41,436 bases of DNA from Vibrio fortis. Lineage in GTDB: Bacteria; Pseudomonadota; Gammaproteobacteria; Enterobacterales; Vibrionaceae. Below are positions 19,198 through 26,460 of this stretch, in pieces. The notes beneath the pieces were generated by a model. It ran no database searches and had not been told where the DNA came from. It worked only from the letters and a program-made list of their open reading frames with translations. Both the position numbers and the translations under genes were made by a program. The stretch is taken from assembly GCF_000695685.1 (NCBI RefSeq), contig NZ_JFFR01000004.1, positions 1-41,436 of the forward strand. The letters are read 5' to 3'. Numbering within the stretch: the stretch's first letter is position 1; the number at the start of each line of letters is the position of its first letter.

Positions 19198-20100
19198 TTA
19201 AAAAAGACGACGCAAACTTTTTTTCAGCTCGCTTTCACCGTCGCCACTTCTCTTGTTATCGACTTGCTCCAACAGTGTTTTTAACATTATCGACAACTCT
19301 TTATCTTCCACAGAGGCATCTAGAGTGTCGACCAAGTTAAGTTCTTTTTTCATACGGTTGTATTGTCGATTCATTTGCCTAGAGTCTTCTGACTTGAATG
19401 CTTCTAACCACTTAGTTGCCTGACTCATCAGCTTCATTAATCGCTGCGTTGTTTCATTCGCTTTATCGTCAATTTCTTGATTACGGCGAGCGGCTTTAAC
19501 TTGCCACTGTGGTGCTCGCCTCTTCGCCTGACCAAGATAACTTTTCTTGGATGAATAACTTCGATGATCAATCTTCATCACCTCAAGTATCGCTGTATTG
19601 AAAGCTTGCTTAACGAGTCTCGTGGTGGACTTTCTTTGCAGATCTCGTAAGTAAACTAGATCATTAGTGAACTTTCCCAATAAGAGGTGTAAATGATCTC
19701 CAGAACCTCTTATCTCCTGAGATTGATCCTGTTGATGTACTACCGCTCTCGTAATCTGAGCTAAGTCCTTACCAGTGACGTCAAGGGAGCTGGCAAGGTT
19801 GCGCATAATGATGTTGAGTATTTTGCGCCATTCATGGCGATTAGGGCGAATGCCTTTGGGGAGAGCGAAAACTAGCTCAATAGCGGCTTTAGGCGGACGA
19901 CCACCTTTACGTTTACTCGCCTGATGAAGAGCATATTTGTCGCGATTTCTTATCATGTTCAGCGATGTGTCCTCGCTGCCATATATATTCAAAATTGCTT
20001 CTGTATTGCGGTGGTTCTTGTGCTTTACGTCGTTCAGATATCTCTCTCTAGCAAGCACACACTTTGCTGACTCTGTTATTACTGTCCAGTTTTTTAGCAT
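19198..20100 (-). CDS. possible HUH-type relaxase or replication initiator
   Basis: From the ATG at 20100 it has 300 residues (a TTG at 20121 would add seven). It has an AT-hook-like KGGRPPK, then IELVFALPKG, then VVHQQD followed after 14 residues by DHLHLLLGKF. A histidine followed by a His-hydrophobic-His triplet inside a beta-strand is the metal-binding signature of HUH endonucleases, which include plasmid relaxases and rolling-circle Rep proteins. Candidate tyrosines lie at about 56 and further on (RSYSSKKSYLG). The C-terminal third is helical and charged, likely coiled coil. A 50-base stem-loop lies 67 bases upstream, which is suggestive of its target. Similarity is by motif only. A novel family or a non-enzymatic protein remains possible. 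Confidence 0.55.
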   Translation of the reverse strand: MLKNWTVITESAKCVLARERYLNDVKHKNHRNTEAILNIYGSEDTSLNMIRNRDKYALHQASKRKGGRPPKAAIELVFALPKGIRPNRHEWRKILNIIMRNLASSLDVTGKDLAQITRAVVHQQDQSQEIRGSGDHLHLLLGKFTNDLVYLRDLQRKSTTRLVKQAFNTAILEVMKIDHRSYSSKKSYLGQAKRRAPQWQVKAARRNQEIDDKANETTQRLMKLMSQATKWLEAFKSEDSRQMNRQYNRMKKELNLVDTLDASVEDKELSIMLKTLLEQVDNKRSGDGESELKKSLRRLF

Positions 20101-20166
20101 CTCTTTATTGTAATGATACAAATAAGGTCAATGGTTTCAAAATCTTACTCTAAACATGCAGCAGTT

Positions 20167-20216
20167 CAAGATAGGCAAACCTAGCAACAAGTTGCTTCGT
20201 CCTGTTTGCCATCTTG
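20167..20216. repeat. 50-base nested stem-loop next to the HUH-like gene
   Basis: The outer arms CAAGATAGGCAAAC (20167-20180) and GTTTGCCATCTTG (20204-20216) pair over 13 bp with one bulged A. Inside lies a second perfect hairpin, AGCAAC-AA-GTTGCT (20183-20196). It sits in the 147-base gap between the 115-aa gene and the relaxase-like gene. Candidate roles are an origin of transfer, a double-strand origin, or a structured RNA or regulator site. Confidence 0.65.
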
Positions 20217-20247
20217 CGGGGAGACCCTGCGACCCCAACTCTACCAT

Positions 20248-20595
20248 TTAAAATGGTAGTTCAATTTGCTTACCCATCAGCACTTGAGCTGCGTCTTGCA
20301 CTATTGACTCAGCCAACTCTTGAGACTCTTTTTTCAACCGAGAGAAGTCGTCAATATCTCTCAATGGCTTTATAGTTGGTGCAGCTAGAATCATCGCAGG
20401 GAAGTCTCTATTAAAAACCCTTTCTAGAAACTGAAATTCTTTACTTTTTTGTCGTATATCTTGCTGATCTAGGTAGCCTTTCTCTATGCATTGCTCGATG
20501 ACAGCTTCCCATGTCATGACTTTAAAGTTTTCAAATTTATGAAATTCACACGCAACGAGAAGTCGTTTCGTAAATACAAAATGGTTGTCGCTCAT
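20248..20595 (-). CDS. uncharacterised 115-aa protein
   Basis: This gene is not recognised. It is a soluble protein with alternating acidic and basic helices (TWEAVIEQCIEKGYLDQQDIRQKSKEF, SRLKKESQELAESIVQDAAQVLMG) and no cysteine pairs, membrane span or signal. The start ATG is at 20595 with a weak ribosome-binding site. A 19-base palindrome (CTACCATTT-A-AAATGGTAG, 20241-20259) covers its stop codon. It is first in the leftward block, beginning 88 bases from the 9-bp iteron-like repeats. That is where plasmid initiator or copy-control genes are often placed, but no initiator fold is visible. Confidence 0.6.
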   Translation of the reverse strand: MSDNHFVFTKRLLVACEFHKFENFKVMTWEAVIEQCIEKGYLDQQDIRQKSKEFQFLERVFNRDFPAMILAAPTIKPLRDIDDFSRLKKESQELAESIVQDAAQVLMGKQIELPF

Positions 20596-20683
20596 AGTTT
20601 TATTTAAGCGTACATTTTTTTTCTAAGTGCACAAATTTTTATTTGCAACAGCACTTCACGCTGTCGTCTCTACAGGCTGAAAG

Positions 20684-20728
20684 GTGATGTGGGTGATGTG
20701 GGTGATGTGGGTGATGTGGGTGATGTGG
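20684..20728 (+). repeat. five perfect 9-bp direct repeats, iteron-like
   Basis: GTGATGTGG repeated five times without a gap. The tract lies in a 600-base gap with no gene, upstream of the leftward block that begins with the 115-aa gene. Copies of the same 9-mer, one exact and two degenerate, lie at 12149-12175. Tandem short direct repeats near a possible Rep gene resemble iterons. A simple microsatellite expansion is the alternative. Confidence 0.75.
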
Positions 20729-20819
20729 ATAAGGCTACTCTAATATAAAAAGATTAAAAGAGAATTTTCCCCTAAAAAGATCCTACTGTATGATGAGGTT
20801 GGCTGTTTCAAATTTGAGA

Positions 20820-20845
20820 GTTTTTTATCCCTCAAATGTCCCCCA
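20820..20845 (-). repeat. arm-type repeat at the right end of the element
   Basis: Minus strand: GGGGGACATTTGAGGGATAA, which matches the left-end block GGGGACAATTTGAGGGACAA (from 7928, plus strand) apart from a one-base gap and one substitution. It lies about 60 bases inside the right attachment core. The pair forms an inverted arrangement, as expected for integrase arm sites. Confidence 0.65.
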
Positions 20846-20888
20846 GAGTGTCGACTCAATCTTAAAGCTATGATTTATAATGTTATGT

Positions 20889-20966
20889 TCAGCAGTTGCA
20901 CATATCGAGCATTGGAGCGACAGACAAGCGGTTAGCCGCATATTTACTAGTATTGTCAGGTTTCAT
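20889..20966 (-). pseudogene. dusA: stranded 5' end of dusA (right attachment side)
   Basis: From ATG at 20966 a 25-codon frame encodes MKPDNTSKYAANRLSVAPML and then D, followed by four codons of element sequence and a TGA. The part NRLSVAPMLD matches [10 protein letters not shown] of the working dusA, with most codon differences silent. This is what integration inside the first codons of dusA leaves behind. A TATAAT on the minus strand at 21107-21112 may be the old dusA promoter. Whether this start is the species' original or came with an earlier island is not certain. Confidence 0.85.
20904..20912. other. right attachment site core
   Basis: ATCGAGCAT, identical to and in the same orientation as 7780-7788. 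On its right the sequence reads as dusA codons. On its left the element sequence begins (AGTTGCACAT). Confidence 0.8.
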
Positions 20967-21180
20967 AAGGTGTTACTCAAAGTCTATACACTGTGTAGAA
21001 CATAGGTTCGCTAGAGTTGCCCTACAGCCTTTGGTTCAGTACGTATTCAGTATCGACTGACAAAGTAGGACGAATAGCATCATTTAGCATGAAAAATAAT
21101 TGGGCGATTATACACAGGGAAGCAGAAACATTCAGGAAAAAGAATTCGGAAATTCCTTAACCGAAGCCTGTGAGTAGAAC

Positions 21181-21560
21181 ATCCTTTATTGCATACGGAC
21201 TGGTGAAGTTTGCAAACTACGTTGGATAGAAAAGCCCCAAGGAAGAAAGAAGGTAATCATATGATTGTACCGTTGCTTGGCGATTCATTTGAGATCGCAC
21301 TAAAGCAACCAAACAAAGGTGAACTTATTTTTCCATACAACTCACGAAGTGTTAGCGTAGGCTTTCAGTGTGTAAGGAACGAATTAGGTATTGAGGATTT
21401 GAAGTATCGCGACTTGCGAAGAGAAGGAGCAAGTCGGTTATTTGAAAAGGGCTACTCAATTGAGGAAGTAGCTCAAGTGACAGGTCATCGTAATCTCAAT
21501 ATCTTATGGCAGGTTTATACTCAGTTATTTCCACATAAACTTCACAACAAGGCTCAGTAA
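21181..21560 (+). pseudogene. 3' remnant of a third integrase, frameshifted
   Basis: Two pieces of one tyrosine integrase lie in different frames. At 21181-21249 the frame reads LYCIRTGEVCKLRW, which matches the first catalytic arginine block (CMRVSEITKLRW in the integrase at 8043). From about 21235 a second frame continues with NHMIVPLLGD, LIFPYNSRSV, DLKYRDLRREGASRLFEKG and TGHRNLNILWQVYTQL, matching the C-terminal catalytic half including H, R and the tyrosine. The first half of the gene is missing. It lies outside the element bounds, so it marks an older island at the same locus. A short hairpin (21550-21567) overlaps its stop. Confidence 0.85.
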
Positions 21561-21577
21561 TGAGCCTCATCTTACGA

Positions 21578-22324
21578 TTATTTCGATGGTACGAACTCGA
21601 ACACTACGTGTTTTTTAGATTCGACTAATGAATAAGGAACTTTACCTAGGGAGCTTAAATCTTTTTCATTATCTGTATTTACTAACACAGTTCCATCCCA
21701 ATACTCACCGGTCGGTGGGCAAGTATGCAAAACTTCTTCTAAAATACTTTCTATTTTAGTATCTACGGCAACAACCTTTCCGAATTTAGGTAGGCTTGCA
21801 TACCACAACTTGGCACCAAGTGGAGTTTGCTCTTGATCTGATTGTACCGCACCATAGTGATGGCCAAGCATTTGATAACCTATTGGGGAAATGCGATAGC
21901 GGCGATACTTTTCCTTAATGTAAGCTCCACAAATTCTTGGGACTATTGTTAGTTCCTTAACTGAGATGGGCCCGGGAAGAATATTAAATGCAATTCTACC
22001 TATAACATTCTCTTCATACATTCCATCATAATTTTCAACCACATAATCATACAAATCTTTCACCTCTAAAGCTCTCTCTTGAGCCTGAGTTAAAAGATCT
22101 ATTGCCGAATCCAATTCTTCAAAATCAATTGCAAAAATAATTACAACTCCATCTGGAGTCTCAGCATCTGATACATATGTGTCTCGTTGATGGTGTACCA
22201 TCCTAAGAGGAATTGGAATGCCTGCATCATCAACAACATCGTAATGTTCACTAATAACTGGTAACTCTTCATAGTTACCACTGTTGAGTTGTTTTGCATA
22301 TCCGGTTGGATTTAATTCAGGCAC
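21578..22324 (-). CDS. uncharacterised 248-aa protein
   Basis: This gene is not recognised. It has a GTG start at 22324 with AAGGAG eight bases upstream, and the next methionine is far inside. It is acidic, soluble and without signal or membrane segments. Visible segments are VVIIFAIDFEELDSAIDLLTQAQERALEVKDLYDYVVENYDG, a winged-helix-like stretch EKYRRYRISPIGYQMLGHHYGAV at about 135-160, and a C-terminal VVFEFVPSK. The ribosome-binding site lies in the 3' arm of a terminator-like hairpin that follows the 155-aa gene upstream, so expression may depend on read-through. It is accessory by position, between integrase debris and phage-like remains. Confidence 0.65.
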   Translation of the reverse strand: MPELNPTGYAKQLNSGNYEELPVISEHYDVVDDAGIPIPLRMVHHQRDTYVSDAETPDGVVIIFAIDFEELDSAIDLLTQAQERALEVKDLYDYVVENYDGMYEENVIGRIAFNILPGPISVKELTIVPRICGAYIKEKYRRYRISPIGYQMLGHHYGAVQSDQEQTPLGAKLWYASLPKFGKVVAVDTKIESILEEVLHTCPPTGEYWDGTVLVNTDNEKDLSSLGKVPYSLVESKKHVVFEFVPSK

Positions 22325-22355
22325 AAAAAAGGCTCCTTACCTATGTGAGGAGCCT
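22325..22355 (-). terminator. terminator-like hairpin that also contains the next gene's ribosome-binding site
   Basis: Arms AGGCTCCT / AGGAGCCT (22330-22337 and 22348-22355), a 10-base loop and six T on the minus strand. The AAGGAG in the downstream arm is the only good ribosome-binding site for the GTG at 22324. Pairing would either end transcription or hide that site. Confidence 0.75.
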
Positions 22356-22377
22356 AGTATACCCTATAATTTAACTT

Positions 22378-22845
22378 TTAAAAAACTTGGGGAACTCTTC
22401 CAAGCTCTTGTTGTGCAAAGTTAAATATTTTACTTTTAAGTAATTTTGTGATTGAGCCAGTTAGACTCTGTGACTTGAAGGCAAGATGGTTTTGCTTAAA
22501 GCTAAAACGAGCCTCTGCCAATATCTCGACTTGATATTTCTGGACATCTGTAGAATCGACAACAATGAACCTAGCTAAGTCATCGCCTGCATAGAGGCAA
22601 CGCACCTGATAACAGCTTTTGCTATCATCGGTTGGTACAGATGTTATCAATCTGCTTTCCAGCACTGTTTGGTTCGTGCGCGTAATCATAATCCTAGTTC
22701 CAATTAAAGGTATGCTCTCAATCTTTGGGCTCGGAATTATACTCTTCAGCCCTAAAAGATCCAGTTTTGCCTTATCTTTATACCTTGAATAAAGGTGAAA
22801 CACCATAAAAACCATCAATTCTTTAACAACAGTATAGGTAAGCAT
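22378..22845 (-). CDS. uncharacterised 155-aa protein
   Basis: This gene is not recognised. It starts with a hydrophobic stretch (LTYTVVKELMVFMVFHLYSRYKDK) that could be a weak membrane anchor or, if a later methionine is used, untranslated. The rest is basic, with beta-like segments (TRIMITRTNQTVLESRLI, CYQVRCLYAGDDLARFIVVDS) and a helical, lysine-rich end (ITKLLKSKIFNFAQQEL). It is followed by the hairpin at 22325-22355 and the 248-aa gene, with which it may form a two-gene unit. Base composition is AT-rich compared with the core genes. Confidence 0.55.
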   Translation of the reverse strand: MLTYTVVKELMVFMVFHLYSRYKDKAKLDLLGLKSIIPSPKIESIPLIGTRIMITRTNQTVLESRLITSVPTDDSKSCYQVRCLYAGDDLARFIVVDSTDVQKYQVEILAEARFSFKQNHLAFKSQSLTGSITKLLKSKIFNFAQQELGRVPQVF

Positions 22846-23006
22846 TACGATAAAAAAGAATGTTTTTTTAATCTAGAGTTGCACATATACTGTTCTGCAA
22901 GCTTAAATTAAGTGTAGAAGGTAAAGCTCTCAGGGACACTCTACATCTAAATTAATTATAAATACATTTTCATTTTTCAATGGAGTACATCGCCTCTAAC
23001 CATATG

Positions 23007-23171
23007 TTACGTCATCATAAGGCATTTGTTTTCAAGCCGAGTCAAACGTTCATCCATCTTTTCCATCATTAGGCGCAGCCACTTAACATCAGTTTTAAGT
23101 GTAACCTCTACACCGACCCCGCTCGACAGGGCACTAGCAATCGCGACTATTAGTGTTTGATACTCTGCCAT
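23007..23171 (-). CDS. small 54-aa ORF, possible phage remnant
   Basis: From ATG at 23171 it encodes MAEYQTLIVAIASALSSGVG, a hydrophobic segment, and then an amphipathic charged helix (KTDVKWLRLMMEKMDERLTRLENK). One membrane-like segment followed by a coiled coil is common among small phage structural or accessory proteins. Just upstream on the same strand (23172-23345) two overlapping open stretches lack normal starts: one ends SVDGVQFGGIIGVSSPIVFG and continues to a stop at 23172-23175, and one reads TYDSYAFTHTLCVDGHCVTV. These look like decayed genes of the same origin. The remaining gap 22846-23567 shows nothing else I can name apart from the upstream region of zur. Confidence 0.45.
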   Translation of the reverse strand: MAEYQTLIVAIASALSSGVGVEVTLKTDVKWLRLMMEKMDERLTRLENKCLMMT

Positions 23172-23567
23172 TTACCTGAACTCATTGCGTAGGGTTTCCC
23201 ATAGGCCAAATACTATTGGAGAACTTACGCCAATAATACCACCGAATTGAACACCGTCTACCGATACGCTTGCAGTTTTCAGTCGAAGGGAACCATACCG
23301 TCACACAATGGCCGTCTACGCACAAGGTGTGCGTGAAAGCATACGAGTCGTAGGTTACCTCACACTTTTATATTTCAACCCATTCACAGAGCCTCTATTT
23401 TGACGTCAATAATCAGTTATATCTTGAGTCATGCGGTCATTTTGAGTTACCTTGTCTTATTCAAAGTCATAAGTCACAATACGCTCTGTACCTGACTTTT
23501 ATTGAAATTAAGGACACCTCGCTGATTTTACTGTCAAAATAGTAAGTAGTTAGAGACGTCCCTTTGT

Positions 23568-24026
23568 ATGGTGAAAAATTTGGACCAAACATTAATAGAG
23601 CAAGTTGAAGGGATATGCGCATCACGAGGCGTTCGTTTAACACCTCAAAGAAAGCGAGTGTTTGAGCTTATCTTAGCGAATAAAAAAGCCTCTAGTGCTT
23701 ATGAGTTACTGGAACAGCTTAAGCAAAGTGAACCTCAGGCCAAACCACCTACTGTATATCGCGCTTTAGACTTTTTGTTGGAACAAGGTTTCATTCACCG
23801 AGTTGAGTCAACAAACAGCTTTATTTGCTGCTGCTCTTGTAATGCTCACAAACATTTCTCACAGCTGCTAATCTGTGATAAGTGTGGCAGCGTTATCGAA
23901 TTGCAAGACGATGACCTGATATCTCAACTCGCTAACAATGCAGACAAGCACGGCTTTCGATTGACCAACCACGTCATCGAATCTCATGGCACTTGCCAAG
24001 CCTGCTCGACTGAGCTGAAAGATTAA
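23568..24026 (+). CDS. zur: zinc uptake regulator Zur (Fur family)
   Basis: Zn-sensing transcriptional repressor of high-affinity zinc uptake. It has 152 residues: an N-terminal winged helix (GVRLTPQRKRVFELILANKKASSAYELLEQL, PTVYRALDFLLEQGFIHRV) and a C-terminal dimer/metal domain with the structural CxxC pairs CDKC and CQAC and a Cys/His-rich sensing stretch (CCCSCNAHKHF). It is assigned to Zur rather than Fur from the shorter metal domain and its place near dusA, as in E. coli. It would have been divergent from dusA before the islands were inserted. cheX follows 17 bases later. Confidence 0.93.
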   Translation: MVKNLDQTLIEQVEGICASRGVRLTPQRKRVFELILANKKASSAYELLEQLKQSEPQAKPPTVYRALDFLLEQGFIHRVESTNSFICCCSCNAHKHFSQLLICDKCGSVIELQDDDLISQLANNADKHGFRLTNHVIESHGTCQACSTELKD

Positions 24027-24043
24027 GATTATAGAAGAACATT

Positions 24044-24505
24044 ATGCGCGCTGAATTTGTAAACCCGTTTTTAGCCTCTCTCATGAATGTGCTGAAAACG
24101 ATGGCTTCTCTAGAATTGAAGCCACAGAAACCTAGAGTTAAAAAAGATGAAATCGCTCGTGGTGATGTCTCTGGTTTAATCGGTATGGTTGGCCCACAAT
24201 CTCGTGGTTCAATGTCGATCACTTTTGATGAAGGCCTAGCGCTAGAAATCATGCAGAACATGCTGGGTGAGCGCCCTAACGGTCTAAACGAAGAAGTTAC
24301 CGATATGGTTGGTGAGATCACTAACATGGTAACGGGCGGTGCAAAGCGTATCCTTGCTGAAAGTGGCTTCGATTTTGATATGGCAACACCGATTGTTGTA
24401 TCAGGCAAAGGACATACGATTCGTCACAAGTGTGAAGGTGCAATCATCATCATGCCGTTCTCATCTCAATGGGGTAATGCCTTCATCGAGATCTGTTTCG
24501 AATAA
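24044..24505 (+). CDS. cheX: chemotaxis protein CheX (CheY-P phosphatase family)
   Basis: A 153-residue protein with the CheC/CheX fold. After MRAEFVNPFLASLMNVL there is the family core GMVGPQSRGSMSITFDEGLALEIMQNMLGE, then NEEVTDMVGEITNMVTGGAKRIL. This contains the conserved E-x-x-N signature (EITN) that forms the phosphatase site toward CheY-P. It ends MPFSSQWGNAFIEICFE. It lies 17 bases after zur, so the two are probably co-transcribed. A terminator follows. Chemotaxis function is inferred from the family. No other che gene is in the window. Confidence 0.88.
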   Translation: MRAEFVNPFLASLMNVLKTMASLELKPQKPRVKKDEIARGDVSGLIGMVGPQSRGSMSITFDEGLALEIMQNMLGERPNGLNEEVTDMVGEITNMVTGGAKRILAESGFDFDMATPIVVSGKGHTIRHKCEGAIIIMPFSSQWGNAFIEICFE

Positions 24506-24546
24506 CAGCATCGAACGTTCGACTTTAAAGAAAGCGAATTGAAAGA

Positions 24547-24573
24547 AAGGTTGGCGCAGTGCCAGCCTTTTTT
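24547..24573 (+). terminator. terminator after zur-cheX
   Basis: Arms AAGGTTGGC / GCCAGCCTT (one G-U pair) with a 5-base loop and a run of six T. Confidence 0.85.
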
Positions 24574-24619
24574 ATTACCTGCTATTTATCGAAGTACATG
24601 GCTTACTCTGGAAAAACAA

Positions 24620-24645
24620 AAACGCCAGCTCGAAGGCTGGCGTTT
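24620..24645. terminator. bidirectional terminator after pgi
   Basis: Perfect arms AAACGCCAGC / GCTGGCGTTT with a 6-base loop. There is a T-rich tail on the minus strand (complement of GGAAAAACAAAAA) and TTTCTTTTT on the plus strand. Confidence 0.88.
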
Positions 24646-24666
24646 CTTTTTACCGGTTCAACTCAA

Positions 24667-26319
24667 TTAAGCTTTAAGCGCTTTAAATGCGTTGATTAGA
24701 CCGTTAGTTGAGCTATCGTGAGATGTCACTTCTGCGTCATCAGCAAGCTCAGGTAGGATTTGGTTCGCCAGTTGCTTACCAAGCTCTACACCCCATTGGT
24801 CGAAGCTGAAGATGTTCCAGATAACGCCTTGTACGAAGATCTTGTGCTCGTACATCGCGATTAGGTTACCCAGAGTGCGAGGCGTGATTTGCTTAACTAG
24901 GATAGAGTTTGTTGGGCGGTTACCTTCAAACACTTTAAATGGTACAAGTTCTGCTACTTCTTCCGCTGTTTTACCTGCTGCTAGGAATTCAGCTTCTACT
25001 GTCTCTTTTGTCTTACCGAATGCTAGTGCTTCAGTTTGAGCAAAGAAGTTAGACATTAGCTTCTGATGGTGATCAGATGCTGGGTTGTGGCTGATTGCTG
25101 GAGCAATGAAGTCAGAAGGGATCAGCTTAGTACCTTGGTGAATCAGCTGGTAGAATGCGTGCTGGCCGTTTGTACCAGGCTCACCCCAGATGATTGGACC
25201 CGTTTGGTATTCCACTGGGTTACCGTCACGGTCAACAAACTTACCGTTAGACTCCATGTTACCTTGCTGGAAGTACGCAGCAAAACGGTGCATGTATTGG
25301 TCGTAAGGCAGAATTGCTTCAGACTCAGCGCCGTGGAAGTTGTTGTACCAAATACCGATTAGCGCAAGGATAACTGGAATGTTGCTTTCAAACTCAGTTG
25401 AAGCAAAGTGGTTATCCATGTCGTGAGCACCTTCAAGAAGCTCAACGAAGTTATCGAAACCTACAGACAGTGAAATCGATAGACCGATTGCAGACCATAA
25501 AGAGTAACGACCGCCAACCCAGTCCCAGAATTCGAACATGTTGTCTGTATCGATACCAAACTCAGCTACCGCAGTTGCGTTAGTAGATAACGCTGCGAAG
25601 TGCTTAGCTACGTGTGCTTCATCACCCGCTTCTGCTAGGAACCAATCACGTGCAGAGTGTGCATTCGTCATTGTTTCTTGAGTTGTAAACGTCTTAGAAG
25701 CCACTAGGAATAGTGTTGTTTCTGGGTTTACTTTCTTCAGTGTTTCAACGATGTGAGTACCATCAACGTTAGACACGAAGTGCATGTTTAGGCGTGTTTT
25801 GTATGGTGTTAGGGCTTCAGTCACCATGTATGGACCTAGGTCCGAACCACCGATACCAATGTTTACAACATCAGTGATCTCTTTACCTGTGTAACCTTTC
25901 CACTCACCTGATACGATGCGGTGTGTGAAGAGTTCCATTTTTGCTAGAACAGCATTTACAGCAGGCATTACATCTTTACCATCAACCATCACTGGCTTAT
26001 CGCTGCGGTTACGCAGAGCAGTGTGAAGAACTGAACGGCCTTCAGTTTGGTTGATTGCGTCACCTTTGAACATTGCTTCGATTGCAGATTTAACTTCTGT
26101 TTCGTTAGCAAGTGCGAATAGGTGCTGCATCGTTTCTGCATCGATAAGGTTCTTAGAGTAATCGACTAAGATGTCTGAACCGAAGCGAGTAGAGAACGCG
26201 TCAAAACGCTTTGCATCTTGAGCAAATAGCTCTTTTAGCTCCATATCTTGAGCAGATTCAAAGTGTGCAGTTAGAGATTTCCACGCTTGTGTTTGCGTTG
26301 GGTTGATATTTTTCAACAT
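24667..26319 (-). CDS. pgi: glucose-6-phosphate isomerase
   Basis: Interconverts glucose 6-phosphate and fructose 6-phosphate in glycolysis and gluconeogenesis. It has 550 residues, the usual bacterial size (E. coli 549). SIS-domain blocks are clear: [18 protein letters not shown] with the phosphate site, [12 protein letters not shown], the signature [19 protein letters not shown], and [19 protein letters not shown] near the catalytic region. The C-terminal [16 protein letters not shown] is also typical. It is a monocistronic unit with its own terminator. The upstream gap shared with yjbQ carries several inverted repeats. Confidence 0.98.
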   Translation of the reverse strand: MLKNINPTQTQAWKSLTAHFESAQDMELKELFAQDAKRFDAFSTRFGSDILVDYSKNLIDAETMQHLFALANETEVKSAIEAMFKGDAINQTEGRSVLHTALRNRSDKPVMVDGKDVMPAVNAVLAKMELFTHRIVSGEWKGYTGKEITDVVNIGIGGSDLGPYMVTEALTPYKTRLNMHFVSNVDGTHIVETLKKVNPETTLFLVASKTFTTQETMTNAHSARDWFLAEAGDEAHVAKHFAALSTNATAVAEFGIDTDNMFEFWDWVGGRYSLWSAIGLSISLSVGFDNFVELLEGAHDMDNHFASTEFESNIPVILALIGIWYNNFHGAESEAILPYDQYMHRFAAYFQQGNMESNGKFVDRDGNPVEYQTGPIIWGEPGTNGQHAFYQLIHQGTKLIPSDFIAPAISHNPASDHHQKLMSNFFAQTEALAFGKTKETVEAEFLAAGKTAEEVAELVPFKVFEGNRPTNSILVKQITPRTLGNLIAMYEHKIFVQGVIWNIFSFDQWGVELGKQLANQILPELADDAEVTSHDSSTNGLINAFKALKA

Positions 26320-26460
26320 GGTAACTATCCCGATGTTACTTTAGGTTTTATTCTCAATATCACCAATGTGATAAGAGAACCCCCGATTAGGCAAAAGCTC
26401 TATGATTCGGTGACGACAAAGATTTCATCATCACTGAAAGATTCTTTGTAATTTTTTTTC

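Larger units (their letters stand above)
7780..20912. mobile_element. integrated element (about 13.1 kb) inserted in the 5' end of dusA
   Basis: Bounds are set by the shared 9-mer ATCGAGCAT at 7780-7788 (inside dusA) and 20904-20912 (inside a stranded dusA start). The codons on both sides read RFSVAPMLD and RLSVAPMLD. Contents: an integrase, a degenerate integrase, a DUF3987 protein, hsdR, hsdS, hsdM, three uncharacterised genes, 9-bp direct repeats and a large stem-loop. Arm-type repeats lie inside both ends in inverted orientation. dusA as an insertion site for integrase-bearing islands is established. Replication or transfer by this element is inference. Confidence 0.88.

Noticed and set aside
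20684..20728. Possible CRISPR array
   Set aside because: The units are 9 bp with no spacers. No cas gene is present.
22890..23567. A second stranded dusA start (attachment site of the older island) close to zur
   Set aside because: I looked on the minus strand for codons of the RxSVAPMLD block and for ATCGAGCAT and found none, so no attachment site is called there.
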